A DNA stretch of 64,000 nt from CBDDFQ01 sp965227035 (GTDB taxonomy: Bacteria; Pseudomonadota; Gammaproteobacteria; Burkholderiales; Burkholderiaceae_C). The stretch is taken from contig OZ245724.1 of assembly GCA_965227035.1 (NCBI GenBank), forward strand, positions 1,364,001 through 1,428,000, written 5' to 3'. The position numbers and the translations under genes were made by a program. The notes beneath the pieces were generated by a model. It saw nothing but the letters and a program-made list of their open reading frames with translations. It made no database searches and was not told the origin of the DNA. Below are positions 51,565-59,678 of the stretch, in pieces; position 1 is the first letter of the stretch, and every line of letters begins with the position of its first letter.

Positions 51565-52407
51565 GTGGCTGCCGTTGTCGAAACGAACCTCGAAGCTGAT
51601 CTAGCCCGCCGATTTGGTGGACTTGATCGGCTATACGGCGTTTCCGGCGCCAAACAAATAAAAGATTCGCACGTCGTCGTCGTCGGAATCGGCGGCGTCG
51701 GATCGTGGACGGTCGAAGCATTGGCGCGAAGCGGCGTCGGCACGCTCACCTTGATCGATCTCGATCACGTCTCCGAATCGAACATCAACCGGCAGATTCA
51801 CGCGCTGGAATCGACGGTCGGCATGGCAAAGGTGTTGGCCATGCGCGATCGGATCGCGCAGATCAATCCATCGTGTGTCGTCAATTGCATCGATGATTTT
51901 GTCGAGCCGGATAACTGGCCGCAGATTCTGTCGGACGTGAATCCGCAAACCGTGGATGCAGTCGTCGATGCCTGCGATCAGGTCAAGGCCAAGGTCGCGA
52001 TGGCCGATTGGGCAAGGCGAACGCACACCTTGTTCATCACTGTGGGAGCGGCAGGCGGCAAGCGCCTTGCGCACAAGGTCGATATCGACGACTTGTCCAA
52101 GACAACGCACGACCCATTGCTCGCACAACTCCGCTACCGACTCAGAAAAGAACGCGGCGCGCCAAAAGACGGCAAGAAGATCGGCGTGCAGTGCGTCTTC
52201 AGTCGAGAAGCTGTCGCGCCGCCAGACGCATCTTGCGCAATCGACGGAACCCAAGACGATGGCCAGAACGATAGCCAGGGGGACGGCACATTGAACTGCC
52301 ACGGGTACGGATCGGTGGTCGCGGTAACGGCCACATTCGGTCAGGCTGCAGCCGGCTGGATCATGGACCAGATCGCCCTCAAAAAGGCCCCAAAAACCAC
52401 GCTATAA
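51565..52407 (+). CDS. tcdA: tRNA threonylcarbamoyladenosine dehydratase
   Basis: A 280-residue E1/MoeB-like ATP-dependent enzyme that cyclises t6A37 to ct6A in ANN-decoding tRNAs. The ATP motif is VVVVGIGGVGSWTVEALARSG, followed by LIDLDHVSESNINRQIHALEST and DACDQVKAKVAMADWARR. C-terminal FGQAAAGWIMDQIA is also typical. The best start is a GTG at 51565 with no clear ribosome site, so translation may depend on coupling to cpoB 10 bp upstream. A tRNA-Lys gene (an ANN-reading tRNA) follows directly. Confidence 0.92.
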   Translation: MAAVVETNLEADLARRFGGLDRLYGVSGAKQIKDSHVVVVGIGGVGSWTVEALARSGVGTLTLIDLDHVSESNINRQIHALESTVGMAKVLAMRDRIAQINPSCVVNCIDDFVEPDNWPQILSDVNPQTVDAVVDACDQVKAKVAMADWARRTHTLFITVGAAGGKRLAHKVDIDDLSKTTHDPLLAQLRYRLRKERGAPKDGKKIGVQCVFSREAVAPPDASCAIDGTQDDGQNDSQGDGTLNCHGYGSVVAVTATFGQAAAGWIMDQIALKKAPKTTL

Positions 52408-52454
52408 TTCGAGGCTTTGCTGCTTACGAAGTTCGCTTTTTAGCAGCAAAGGTT

Positions 52455-52530
52455 GGGACCATAGCTCAGTTGGTAGAGCAGCGGACTTTTAATCCGTTTG
52501 TCGTGGGTTCGACCCCCGCTGGTCCCACCA
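52455..52530 (+). tRNA. tRNA-Lys (UUU)
   Basis: A 76-base cloverleaf: acceptor GGGACCA/TGGTCCC, D arm with AGTTGGTAGA, anticodon stem GCGGA/TCCGT with loop CTTTTAA (anticodon TTT), and T arm with loop TTCGACC. The encoded ACCA end is present. Anticodon UUU decodes lysine AAA/AAG. Confidence 0.97.
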
Positions 52531-52544
52531 GATTTTGAGAAGAG

Positions 52545-52578
52545 AAGCCCGCTTTCAGTAATGATGGCGGGCTTTTTT
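52545..52578 (+). terminator. Terminator after tRNA-Lys
   Basis: An 8-bp stem AAGCCCGC/GCGGGCTT with a 14-base loop, followed by T residues. It is placed 14 bp after the tRNA CCA end. Confidence 0.85.
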
Positions 52579-52723
52579 GCGTCTGGCGTTCTTCGCACTT
52601 CCTCGATTCCCGGTTCCCCGTTTGTAGGACTTTCACCCTATAGTTTTGCGAAATCGTCGGACGGAGCAGTCAACTAGTTGCAGGCATCCTCGCTGAATCA
52701 CAAACAAGACTGACGAGGGAATC

Positions 52724-52978
52724 ATGAGCTTTCAATACGCAACCGATATCGACGCATGGCTTTGCACTCGCGGCAATTCGGTCAAGGCGTTGAAAGACAA
52801 CTTTTATGCGGACGTCTTCGTCGGAAAAGAGGAGGCGATCGTTAAGGAATGGCTTCTTGATTTTGCCGAGCTCACCGCGTCGGAAAAGGCAAAGATCCAT
52901 CTTCGTCAAAGCTTGAGCCTGAAGCATCGCGTAGCGAAGTTCTTCGGCCCCACGACCATGCGAGCAGAGTTCAGATAA
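52724..52978 (+). CDS. Hypothetical protein, 84 residues
   Basis: A short open frame with a good ribosome site (GAGGGAATC before ATG) and no recognised domain. It is soluble, with no signal peptide, and predicted mostly helical (YADVFVGKEEAIVKEWLLDFAELTASEKAKIHLRQS). The preceding 190 bp hold the tRNA terminator and no other gene. It is followed after 56 bp by a GFA-like gene on the same strand. I do not recognise it. Confidence 0.65.
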   Translation: MSFQYATDIDAWLCTRGNSVKALKDNFYADVFVGKEEAIVKEWLLDFAELTASEKAKIHLRQSLSLKHRVAKFFGPTTMRAEFR

Positions 52979-53034
52979 AAGCCTGAGCGTGGCCAATAGA
53001 ACGTACAACGCGATTCTTCGATCACGATCCATTC

Positions 53035-53694
53035 ATGACGTTCCATTCCATCAGCTGTCGTTGTGGATCGCTTCAAGGCAAGCTCGATACCCGTGGCGCT
53101 GTACGTGCGATCTGCTATTGCAAAGACTGTCAGGCATTCGCGCACGTTCTCGCGAGCGAGCAGATTTCCAGCAAGGTCGACGCGCAAGATGAACAGAAGG
53201 TGGCGTCGCATAAGACCTTTGCGAAGGCACCCAACGATGTTCTCGACGCCTCCGGGGGGACGGACATCGTTGCGACGCTTCCCGCCAACGTCGTATTCAC
53301 TCAAGGCAGAGACCGACTCGTCTGCATGTCTTTGAGTCCAAAAGGGCTTTATCGCTGGTATTCGGCGTGCTGCAAAACTCCGATCGGCAACACCCCGCGC
53401 GACTTCAAAACGTCGTATATCGGTTTGGTCAGTACCTGTTTGACTGCGAGTGACGAATCGATGGACCAGTCTTTCGGCCCACCCAAAATTCACCTGAACA
53501 CCAAGACCGCATTCGAGAACGTCCCGGCTACACCTGGCGCTTCATTCATTGGAGTTCTCAAAATCATGCGCAATGTGATTGGCGCAAGACTTGGCGGCGG
53601 GTATCGGACGAATCCATTTTTCGATACGACCACTGGCGACCCAGTCGTCAAGCCCAAGGTTCTAAATCTGAAGGAGCGGCGCAACCTGGGGTAG
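53035..53694 (+). CDS. GFA-like zinc-binding protein (DUF6151 type)
   Basis: A 219-residue protein with the cysteine pattern of the glutathione-dependent formaldehyde-activating (GFA) fold: CxC at 8-10 (SCRCGSL), CYCKDC at 27-32, and SACCKTPIGN later. The family binds zinc, sometimes holding glutathione; most members have no proven activity. The C-terminal ~70 residues (IGARLGGGYRTNPFFDTTTG) extend beyond the usual ~130-residue GFA domain and resemble DUF6151 proteins. No ribosome site stronger than GATCC is seen, so the start is moderately certain. Confidence 0.75.
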   Translation: MTFHSISCRCGSLQGKLDTRGAVRAICYCKDCQAFAHVLASEQISSKVDAQDEQKVASHKTFAKAPNDVLDASGGTDIVATLPANVVFTQGRDRLVCMSLSPKGLYRWYSACCKTPIGNTPRDFKTSYIGLVSTCLTASDESMDQSFGPPKIHLNTKTAFENVPATPGASFIGVLKIMRNVIGARLGGGYRTNPFFDTTTGDPVVKPKVLNLKERRNLG

Positions 53695-53883
53695 CAGGGT
53701 CTCGCGGCGAATACCTAAGCCCTCCGGAGGGTCAGTCGTCGACCCAGGTGTCTGATCTGGCATGGGAACTTAACGGCTTGTATCCATTCGAAACGGTTAG
53801 CAGTGCCGGTTCACACGAAATACACGGAATACACGAGGCGCTGAGGGCAATTTTGCCTCTGTCGGTCAACCGGGGAACTCATC

Positions 53884-55263
53884 ATGATTCTCTTTCTCGT
53901 GGCATTTGCAGGTGGCGTGCTCACCGTGCTGAGCCCCTGCATTCTTCCTATTCTTCCTTTCGTTTTTTCGCGCGCAGATCGGCCATTCCTTCGCAATGGC
54001 TTGCCGATGCTTGTCGGAATGGCGCTCACATTTGCGGGGGTCGCGACGCTTGCTGCGGTCGCAGGCGACTGGATCGTCGGGGCCAACATCTACGGGCGCT
54101 GGTTGGCGATGCTGCTAATGGCCTTCTTTGCTTTGACTCTGTTAATGCCGGCTCTTTCGGAGCGGATCATGCGACCGTTCGTGAATCTGGGCGGAAAAAT
54201 TTACGAGTCGAACAGCTTGAATAACGGGGGCAACCCGGACTACGAACTAAGCAGCAAAAAGAAGACGTTCGTTTCATCGCTCGTTTTGGGTGTGGCCACC
54301 GGTTTGCTCTGGGCTCCGTGCGCAGGCCCGATTCTCGGACTGGTTTTGACCGGCGCAGCTATCGGTGGCGCAAGTGTTCACACGACCCTTCTTTTGCTTG
54401 CCTACGCCGCAGGCGCGGCCACGTCGTTGGCTGCGGCACTGCTGATCGGCGGACGAGTGTTCGCAGCGATGAAGAAATCGATAGGGGCGGGCGAGTGGCT
54501 TCGCAAAGGGCTAGGCGTTTCACTGCTCGCTGGACTGGTGGCGATCGCATTTGGACTGGATACGCAAGTGCTCGCCCAAGTGTCTTTCAAGAGTACGGCG
54601 CGCATCGAACAGCTCTTGGCCGATAGCGTTCGAGAATCCGCGAAGGCGCTTCGAGTGCAATCGAAGCCGACAGACCAACCGGCTTCATCCGGATCGGACA
54701 TGAATGTGGATGCCAGCACGGCCAGCATGACAGGCTTCGATCGCAGCGGAATGATCAAGGTGGCAACGACCATGACGCCTGTCGCCGCTCCCATGCCGCC
54801 CTTGAATCTTCCGGTGGAAGATCTGACGCCATCGTTCGCAGGAGCGGTCGAATGGATCAACTCTCCGCCGCTGACGCTCGAATCCTTGAAGGGCAAAGTG
54901 GTGCTGGTCGATATCTGGACCTTCGGTTGCATCAATTGCATTCACGCGCTGCCCTACGTGCGGGGGTGGGCCGAGAAATACAAGGACAAGGGTCTAGTCG
55001 TCGTAGGCGTTCATTCGCCGGAATTTCCGTTCGAGAAGAACATAGGCAACGTTCGCAATGCGACCAAAGACCTGAAGATCACATTCCCAGTGGCCGTCGA
55101 CAACAACTTCGCGATCTGGAAATCGTTCAACAACGAATATTGGCCCGCTCACTATTTCATCGATGCGAAGGGCCGTATCCGGTTCCACCATTTCGGTGAA
55201 GGCGAATACGAAAAGTCCGAGCAGGTGATCCAGCAGCTACTGGCTGAAGCCGCAAAGAGTTAA
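53884..55263 (+). CDS. DipZ-like fusion: CcdA membrane domain plus thioredoxin-like domain
   Basis: A 459-residue redox protein. The N-terminal ~240 residues form a CcdA/DsbD-type membrane domain with transmembrane helices and paired cysteines (LSPCILPILPF, Cys19, and LLWAPCAGPILG). A linker leads to a periplasmic thioredoxin-like domain with active site Cys349-Ile-Asn-Cys352 (WTFGCINC). It would move reducing power from cytoplasmic thioredoxin to the periplasm. Mycobacterial DipZ-type proteins usually carry a further C-terminal domain (~580-600 residues total) that is missing here. msrA nearby may be a downstream client. Confidence 0.85.
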   Translation: MILFLVAFAGGVLTVLSPCILPILPFVFSRADRPFLRNGLPMLVGMALTFAGVATLAAVAGDWIVGANIYGRWLAMLLMAFFALTLLMPALSERIMRPFVNLGGKIYESNSLNNGGNPDYELSSKKKTFVSSLVLGVATGLLWAPCAGPILGLVLTGAAIGGASVHTTLLLLAYAAGAATSLAAALLIGGRVFAAMKKSIGAGEWLRKGLGVSLLAGLVAIAFGLDTQVLAQVSFKSTARIEQLLADSVRESAKALRVQSKPTDQPASSGSDMNVDASTASMTGFDRSGMIKVATTMTPVAAPMPPLNLPVEDLTPSFAGAVEWINSPPLTLESLKGKVVLVDIWTFGCINCIHALPYVRGWAEKYKDKGLVVVGVHSPEFPFEKNIGNVRNATKDLKITFPVAVDNNFAIWKSFNNEYWPAHYFIDAKGRIRFHHFGEGEYEKSEQVIQQLLAEAAKS

Positions 55264-55293
55264 GACGGGCGGCCGCAAATTCACGGCCGACGA

Positions 55294-56208
55294 TTAAAGC
55301 GACTCTTTCCAGAAATCCAGAATCTCGTGGCCGAGTAGTTCTTCTTCTGTGTTGAAGTGCGCAATGATCGACATGTGGTTGTGACGGCGCATCGACAGAA
55401 ATCGCGGTGCGCGTCTGCGGTGATTAGCCAGTCGATGCGCGAATTCGAGTCCGTAGATGTCGAGCAATGGGTTCTCGTATTCCGCAATGACTACGAATGT
55501 CGGGATCGGGCTGTGCTCGGCATACGCCATCGGCGCGAGAGTCGCGTATTTCGATTCGTCTTCGCCGAAATACGCTTTCACGCCGGCAGTGTTCGGGTTC
55601 TCGGGCAGTACATCCGCCGTCAGGCGACCCGACACGATCACCAACGCGCGCACATGCTTGCCCATGTAGCCCAGGTTGGGATCGAACACGTAGCTCGCCA
55701 CATGCGTGCCTCCAGCCGAGTGGCCAATCAAGAGAACTTTTTCGGGATCGCCGCCGTATTCGGCAATGTGATCCGCGACCCAATTCATGCCTTTGGCGAG
55801 ATCATCGACAGGGCCTGGGAATGTGGCCTCAGGCGCCAGGCGATATTCGAAGTTCACGCCGACGAATCCCTGCTTGGCGAACCAGTACATGATGTTGTCG
55901 TACATGCCGCCTTCGCCGCTCTTGTCGCCGCGAATGAACGCTCCGCCGTGAACGAATGCCATGACCGGTGCGCCGGGCTTCGCGTCCTTCGGCTGGTAGA
56001 TATCCATCACATGCCGCGCGTGAGAACCGTACGGGACGTCGCGGGTCACCTCTATGCCGTCGTTGCTGACGCCTTCGAGGAACGGTTGGTAGATGTCCTT
56101 GACCTTGCCGGACCCGGCTCGAATGTCTTTGTGCCAGTTGACACCGAGTTCGGCCAGGACGCTGCGGAGTTCCGCAGACAGATGCTGCATTGGGAATTGA
56201 TGTGACAT
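55294..56208 (-). CDS. Alpha/beta hydrolase (kynurenine formamidase/BD-FAE-like)
   Basis: A 304-residue esterase-fold protein. It has the oxyanion-hole HGGAF (87-91), nucleophile Ser164 in GHSAGG, and a late RRHNHMS that could supply the catalytic His. The family includes kynurenine formamidase and carbohydrate or carboxylic ester hydrolases. No signal peptide. It is convergent with the DipZ-like gene and upstream of nothing on its own strand except msrA at 56 kb. The substrate is not deducible. Confidence 0.78.
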   Translation of the reverse strand: MSHQFPMQHLSAELRSVLAELGVNWHKDIRAGSGKVKDIYQPFLEGVSNDGIEVTRDVPYGSHARHVMDIYQPKDAKPGAPVMAFVHGGAFIRGDKSGEGGMYDNIMYWFAKQGFVGVNFEYRLAPEATFPGPVDDLAKGMNWVADHIAEYGGDPEKVLLIGHSAGGTHVASYVFDPNLGYMGKHVRALVIVSGRLTADVLPENPNTAGVKAYFGEDESKYATLAPMAYAEHSPIPTFVVIAEYENPLLDIYGLEFAHRLANHRRRAPRFLSMRRHNHMSIIAHFNTEEELLGHEILDFWKESL

Positions 56209-56259
56209 CCGCCGATTTTTGCAGAAACCGGCGGGTGTCAGCGTCGAGCGCCGAAAAGT

Positions 56260-57018
56260 TTACGCGCCGGTTCCGGCAGTGCTAACGAGAACCGGCTGTT
56301 CTCGATACATGGCCGGGAAAGTCTTCTTCAGGTTTTCGACTTTGGGAATGTCGTTGTAGGCAATGTATGGATGACTTGGATTTTTCGCCAGGAAGTCCTG
56401 GTGATACGCCTCGGCGGGGAAAAAAGGCTTCATCGGTTCTATCGTGGTGACGACCGGTTTGCCATACACCTTCGCTTTGTCCAGTTGCGCCACGTATTCC
56501 TTCGCGACTCGCATCTGGTCGGAGTTGACCGGGAAAATCGTCGACCTGTATTGCGTACCGGTGTCAGGTCCCTGGCGGTTCAATTCAGTGGGGTTGTGCG
56601 CGACTGAGAAATAGATCTGCATGAGCTGGCCATAGGTGACCTGCTTGGGGTCGTACGTGATTTTCACGGCTTCGGCGTGACCGGTTCTACCGCCTCCCAC
56701 CTTGTCGTACTCGGCGGTCTTCTGATCGCCACCGGCATAGCCCGATACCGCGTTGGTAACGCCCTTGACGTGCTGAAAAACGCCCTGTACGCCCCAGAAG
56801 CATCCGCCTGCAAACACTGCGGTTTCGGTCTTGGCGTCGGGGGCTGCTTTCAGGTCGACTGTTGGCGGGGGAATGACGACTGCAACTTCTGCCGCGTTCG
56901 ACGTGTTGGATTGCCAGAGCGCCAGCGCGCCAAGGATGGCGAGCGAGCCGAAGATCGTGTATCGCTTCTTCGAATCCATCAAAGACTGGCTACGGGCTTG
57001 TACGGGGCGTCGGATCAT
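56260..57018 (-). CDS. msrA: Peptide methionine-S-sulfoxide reductase MsrA, envelope-anchored
   Basis: Repairs oxidised methionine. The 252-residue protein has the active-site motif GGCFWGVQGVF with Cys73, followed by SGYAGG, GRTGHAEAVKITYDP and LMQIYFSVAHNPTELNRQG. An N-terminal hydrophobic segment (YTIFGSLAILGALALW) before residue 40 indicates a signal anchor, so it probably acts in the periplasm. The ATG at 57018 has an AAGGAATCAC ribosome site; the frame continues 32 codons upstream without one. Periplasmic reduction could come from the DipZ-like protein two genes away. Confidence 0.92.
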   Translation of the reverse strand: MIRRPVQARSQSLMDSKKRYTIFGSLAILGALALWQSNTSNAAEVAVVIPPPTVDLKAAPDAKTETAVFAGGCFWGVQGVFQHVKGVTNAVSGYAGGDQKTAEYDKVGGGRTGHAEAVKITYDPKQVTYGQLMQIYFSVAHNPTELNRQGPDTGTQYRSTIFPVNSDQMRVAKEYVAQLDKAKVYGKPVVTTIEPMKPFFPAEAYHQDFLAKNPSHPYIAYNDIPKVENLKKTFPAMYREQPVLVSTAGTGA

Positions 57019-57255
57019 GTGATTCCTTTGTCGAAACCAGTGCGGCTTCAAGAGTTCAGAGCAAAGAATACGGGAACGGTTCAAAAAAAGATTCAACAAT
57101 TTTTGCCCAAACACGGCGTGGGGCTCGACCGTATGTGTAGGTTGCGTCCTACTGGCGGATCAGCAGGCCTCTGCTGGAGGGGCCGCGTTCGAGCACGTAG
57201 TCTCCGTGTCGGGCAGCAATATCGCATCCCGCAAGCAGTTTTAGCGGAGACAAAA

Positions 57256-57342
57256 ATGATTCAAAGACAGCAACAGCAACCCCGACGCCCTCAAGAACAA
57301 CAGCAACAACAACAGCAGCAGCAACAAGAGCAGCAGCAGTAA
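57256..57342 (+). CDS. 28-residue polyglutamine micro-ORF
   Basis: ATG at 57256 is preceded by GCGGAGACAAAA, the same GGAGACAA ribosome site used by several real genes here. The 28-residue product has 19 glutamines, including an uninterrupted run of ten, with two Arg-Pro patches near the middle. CAA and CAG codons are mixed. It ends 18 bp before a VOC gene start on the same strand, so it could be a leader peptide or a separate small protein. Not recognised as any family; the coding call rests on the ribosome site. Confidence 0.5.
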   Translation: MIQRQQQQPRRPQEQQQQQQQQQQEQQQ

Positions 57343-57360
57343 CTTTCCGCCTTCATAACT

Positions 57361-57756
57361 ATGTCCATGCTTTCAGAGTCGCGAATCTACGCATACGTGC
57401 CGGTTAAACATATCGAGCGCGCACGCAAGTTTTATGACGAGATGCTCGATCTGGGACATGGAGACGCGGTAGGTCCTGGCTTCACATTCACGTGTGCCGG
57501 AGAGACGGGGTTTTTTCTGTATCCATCGCCCGGGGCGGGCACGAACAAGGCGAGCACTGCGTTTTGGCAGGTCGCGGACTGCGAAGCAGTCGTTAAATGG
57601 CTTCAGGCTCGGGGAGTCGAATTCGAAACTTACGACATGCCTGGTGGCACGACGAGCGGCCCGGGCAATGTGATTTTCGAAGGGGGCGGCGCCAAGGCCG
57701 CCTGGTTCAAGGACACCGAGGGCAACATACTGGCGGTAGTCCAGTCATCGCCCTGA
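57361..57756 (+). CDS. VOC-family protein (glyoxalase/bleomycin-resistance fold)
   Basis: A 131-residue single-domain VOC protein: RIYAYVPVKHIERARKFYDEMLDLG, GFFLYPSPGAGTNKASTAFWQV and GPGNVIFEGGGAKAAWFKDTEGNILAV. The C-terminal DTEGNILA segment is the usual metal-side glutamate region. Single-domain VOC proteins may be lactoylglutathione lyases, antibiotic-binding proteins or isomerases; the sequence does not decide. It lies 18 bp after the polyglutamine micro-ORF. Confidence 0.82.
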   Translation: MSMLSESRIYAYVPVKHIERARKFYDEMLDLGHGDAVGPGFTFTCAGETGFFLYPSPGAGTNKASTAFWQVADCEAVVKWLQARGVEFETYDMPGGTTSGPGNVIFEGGGAKAAWFKDTEGNILAVVQSSP

Positions 57757-57776
57757 TGCCTTGTGGTACCGGCAGA

Positions 57777-57947
57777 TTAGCCGCCCTTTTTGGAGCGCTT
57801 GCCGGGGTTTTTCTTCGAACGGGTAGCCGTTCCACGTTCCAGACTTACTTTTTGACCACGGCCATGCGAAATCGCAGCAGAGCCAGCCAGTGGCGTGGGT
57901 GCGGGAGTGCGTTTACGGTCGGCTTCGGTGACGATTTTGTTGCCCAT
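57777..57947 (-). CDS. Small basic protein, 56 residues
   Basis: An ATG at 57947 with an AGAGGCACC ribosome site opens a 56-codon frame rich in Lys, Arg, Gly and Ser, ending SKKNPGKRSKKGG. It has no membrane helix or signal. It follows the 2OG-dioxygenase gene by 74 bp on the same strand. It may be a small nucleic-acid-associated protein, but I know of no matching family. Confidence 0.5.
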   Translation of the reverse strand: MGNKIVTEADRKRTPAPTPLAGSAAISHGRGQKVSLERGTATRSKKNPGKRSKKGG

Positions 57948-58021
57948 TTTTTGGTGCCTCTGCAGAGATGAAAAGAGAGTATTAGGCCATAGGTCGGAAG
58001 GGCTCTTTCCGCCCGTGCGTT

Positions 58022-59044
58022 TCAGCCCTGTTTCGATTCGTCGCGAGCGTCCGTCTTTTGGCGGTATGCGAAAGCCGCATCGAACCTGCCGACGATGTAT
58101 TCGCCGCAGGTCACCTCGGGATATTTCGATTTTTCGCCGATGGCGGTGACCGGCACGATGGGGGTGTCGAAATCGGGATCGACGAACACGGCTATCGAGA
58201 GGCGTTCCCGGCCGGATGAGTTCACCACCCGGTGCGCAGTCGACCGGAAATGATCGTTGGACCAGCGTCCGAGCAGATCGCCCGAGTTGATGACCAGTGT
58301 TCCGGGAATCGGATGAGCGGTCACCCAGTCGCCGTTCTTGTTCACCACCTGAAGGCCACCCACCATGTCCTGATGTAGCAGCGTGATCACGCCGTAGTCG
58401 GTATGCGGCGCCACCCCGAATTGCTGGTCGCCGGCATCGGGCGGTTGGGGAGGGTAGTAGACGAGCGATCCACGCGAAATAGGTTTCTTGAAATGCCGGA
58501 CGAAGGTGTCTTCGGGTGCATTGACGCCAACCGCCAGGGCGCGAAGCAACAACTTGGCGCATTCGTGCGAGGCATCGAGATACTCGTTCAACACCGCACG
58601 CATTTCCGGCATGAACTCAGGCCAGCGATTCGGGCCGATCATTCGGTTGCCAGACACGTAATCCGGGTCATCGGCGGGGACATCGAGTCCCCAGATGAAG
58701 CTTTCCTTCAGATCGACTTTGGCACGTTCGTACATCTTGGCCTGACCGACCTTGAGATACCCGCGGTGCATGCCTTCGGGTTCGACCTGAAGCTTCTTTT
58801 CCAGAGGCTGCGCAAAAAACTCGCGCGAGATGGCTTGCACCTTCGCGATCAAGCCTTCGTCGATGCCGTGATTCTTGACGTAGAAAAAACCGATGCGCTC
58901 CACAGCGTCGCGCATCTGCGTGCCGACCAGCTTGAGGGAGTCGCGAGATCCGTCGAACAGCGGCGCGATGTCGATGACCGGGATGCTGTCGACCGCGACG
59001 TCTTTTGCGCTCGCGTACCCGGTGTTGTCGGATGCTGCGCTCAT
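58022..59044 (-). CDS. Isopenicillin-N-synthase-family Fe(II) (2-oxoglutarate) oxygenase
   Basis: A 340-residue non-haem iron oxygenase of the IPNS/flavonoid-oxygenase type. The iron ligands are His214, Asp216 (PHTDYG) and His271 (STAHRVV), with Arg281-Leu-Ser283 for the co-substrate. The N-terminal IPVIDIAPL and GFFYVKNHG are also diagnostic. The ATG at 59044 overlaps the AhpD-like gene stop (ATGA), so it is coupled. It is the last enzyme gene of the cluster running down from 61.8 kb, and probably hydroxylates, desaturates or cleaves an unknown nitrogenous substrate. Confidence 0.88.
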   Translation of the reverse strand: MSAASDNTGYASAKDVAVDSIPVIDIAPLFDGSRDSLKLVGTQMRDAVERIGFFYVKNHGIDEGLIAKVQAISREFFAQPLEKKLQVEPEGMHRGYLKVGQAKMYERAKVDLKESFIWGLDVPADDPDYVSGNRMIGPNRWPEFMPEMRAVLNEYLDASHECAKLLLRALAVGVNAPEDTFVRHFKKPISRGSLVYYPPQPPDAGDQQFGVAPHTDYGVITLLHQDMVGGLQVVNKNGDWVTAHPIPGTLVINSGDLLGRWSNDHFRSTAHRVVNSSGRERLSIAVFVDPDFDTPIVPVTAIGEKSKYPEVTCGEYIVGRFDAAFAYRQKTDARDESKQG

Positions 59045-59640
59045 GGAGCCACTCCGGTCGCGTCGTCTTCGGTGTAGTAGCCGATGACATCGCCTTCGGT
59101 GGTCACGCCCAGCCCGTTGAGAAGCCGATTCGAGTAATTGAAATACGCGCACACCTGATTCACTTCGAGAATCTCGCCGTCGTTGCACCCGGCTGCATGC
59201 AGTGCGTTGATGTCGGACTTCTCCATGTGCGCCACGTCGGTCGTGAGTTTGCCGGCGTAGCGCAGCAGGGCGAGCTCTTTGCCCTCGAAACTCAGTTCGG
59301 GCTGATGCGCCTCCAGCGCCTTCAAAAGCACATCCGACTTCGATTTGCTCGCGATCAGACGGCGGGCATTCGTGAAGTGATGGGTGAAGCTGTAGGTGCA
59401 CTTGTTGAGGATGCTCACGTACGAGGCTACGACTTCGAGGAACCAGAACGGCAGCGTGTTGTCCGGGTTGTGCAGCACGCTGCGATAAAGCGCCACGTGT
59501 CCTTGCATGGTGTGCGGACGCAGGCTGTGCGCCTTCATCACGTTGTCCACCGTACCGTGCGGCGTGGTGACGGTCTTGTAAGCCTCGGCGAGCGTGCCGG
59601 TGGCTTCTTCGAGGGGAATCATCTGGATCCAGGCTGACAT
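59041..59640 (-). CDS. AhpD/carboxymuconolactone-decarboxylase-like protein with altered active site
   Basis: A 199-residue all-helical protein of the peroxidase-related AhpD/CMD fold, with LPFWFLEVVASYVSILNKCTYSFTHHF holding the active-site helix. Normally this reads CxxCxxxH. Here Cys81 is present, but the second cysteine is Ser84, with His88 retained. Peroxidase action through a disulfide is therefore unlikely. The ATG at 59640 is preferred over one 14 codons upstream. It sits 38 bp after the HD-domain gene and overlaps the oxygenase gene by 4 bp. Confidence 0.8.
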   Translation of the reverse strand: MSAWIQMIPLEEATGTLAEAYKTVTTPHGTVDNVMKAHSLRPHTMQGHVALYRSVLHNPDNTLPFWFLEVVASYVSILNKCTYSFTHHFTNARRLIASKSKSDVLLKALEAHQPELSFEGKELALLRYAGKLTTDVAHMEKSDINALHAAGCNDGEILEVNQVCAYFNYSNRLLNGLGVTTEGDVIGYYTEDDATGVAP

Positions 59641-59678
59641 GTGTTGTCTTCTTTTAAGTTTGTTTATAGAGATTGAAT

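Noticed and set aside
52455..52600. tRNA-Lys as a genomic-island attachment site
   Set aside because: No integrase gene and no direct repeat of the tRNA 3' end were seen downstream in the window.
53720..53731. 12-bp perfect palindrome CCCTCCGGAGGG before the DipZ-like gene
   Set aside because: There is no T run for a terminator, and as a DNA site it is too simple to assign to any regulator. A chance GC palindrome is likely.
57166..57181. CAGCAG-GCCT-CTGCTG hairpin upstream of the polyglutamine ORF, considered as a riboswitch or attenuator
   Set aside because: The stem is short, there is no alternative pairing or U tract, and it matches no riboswitch class I know.
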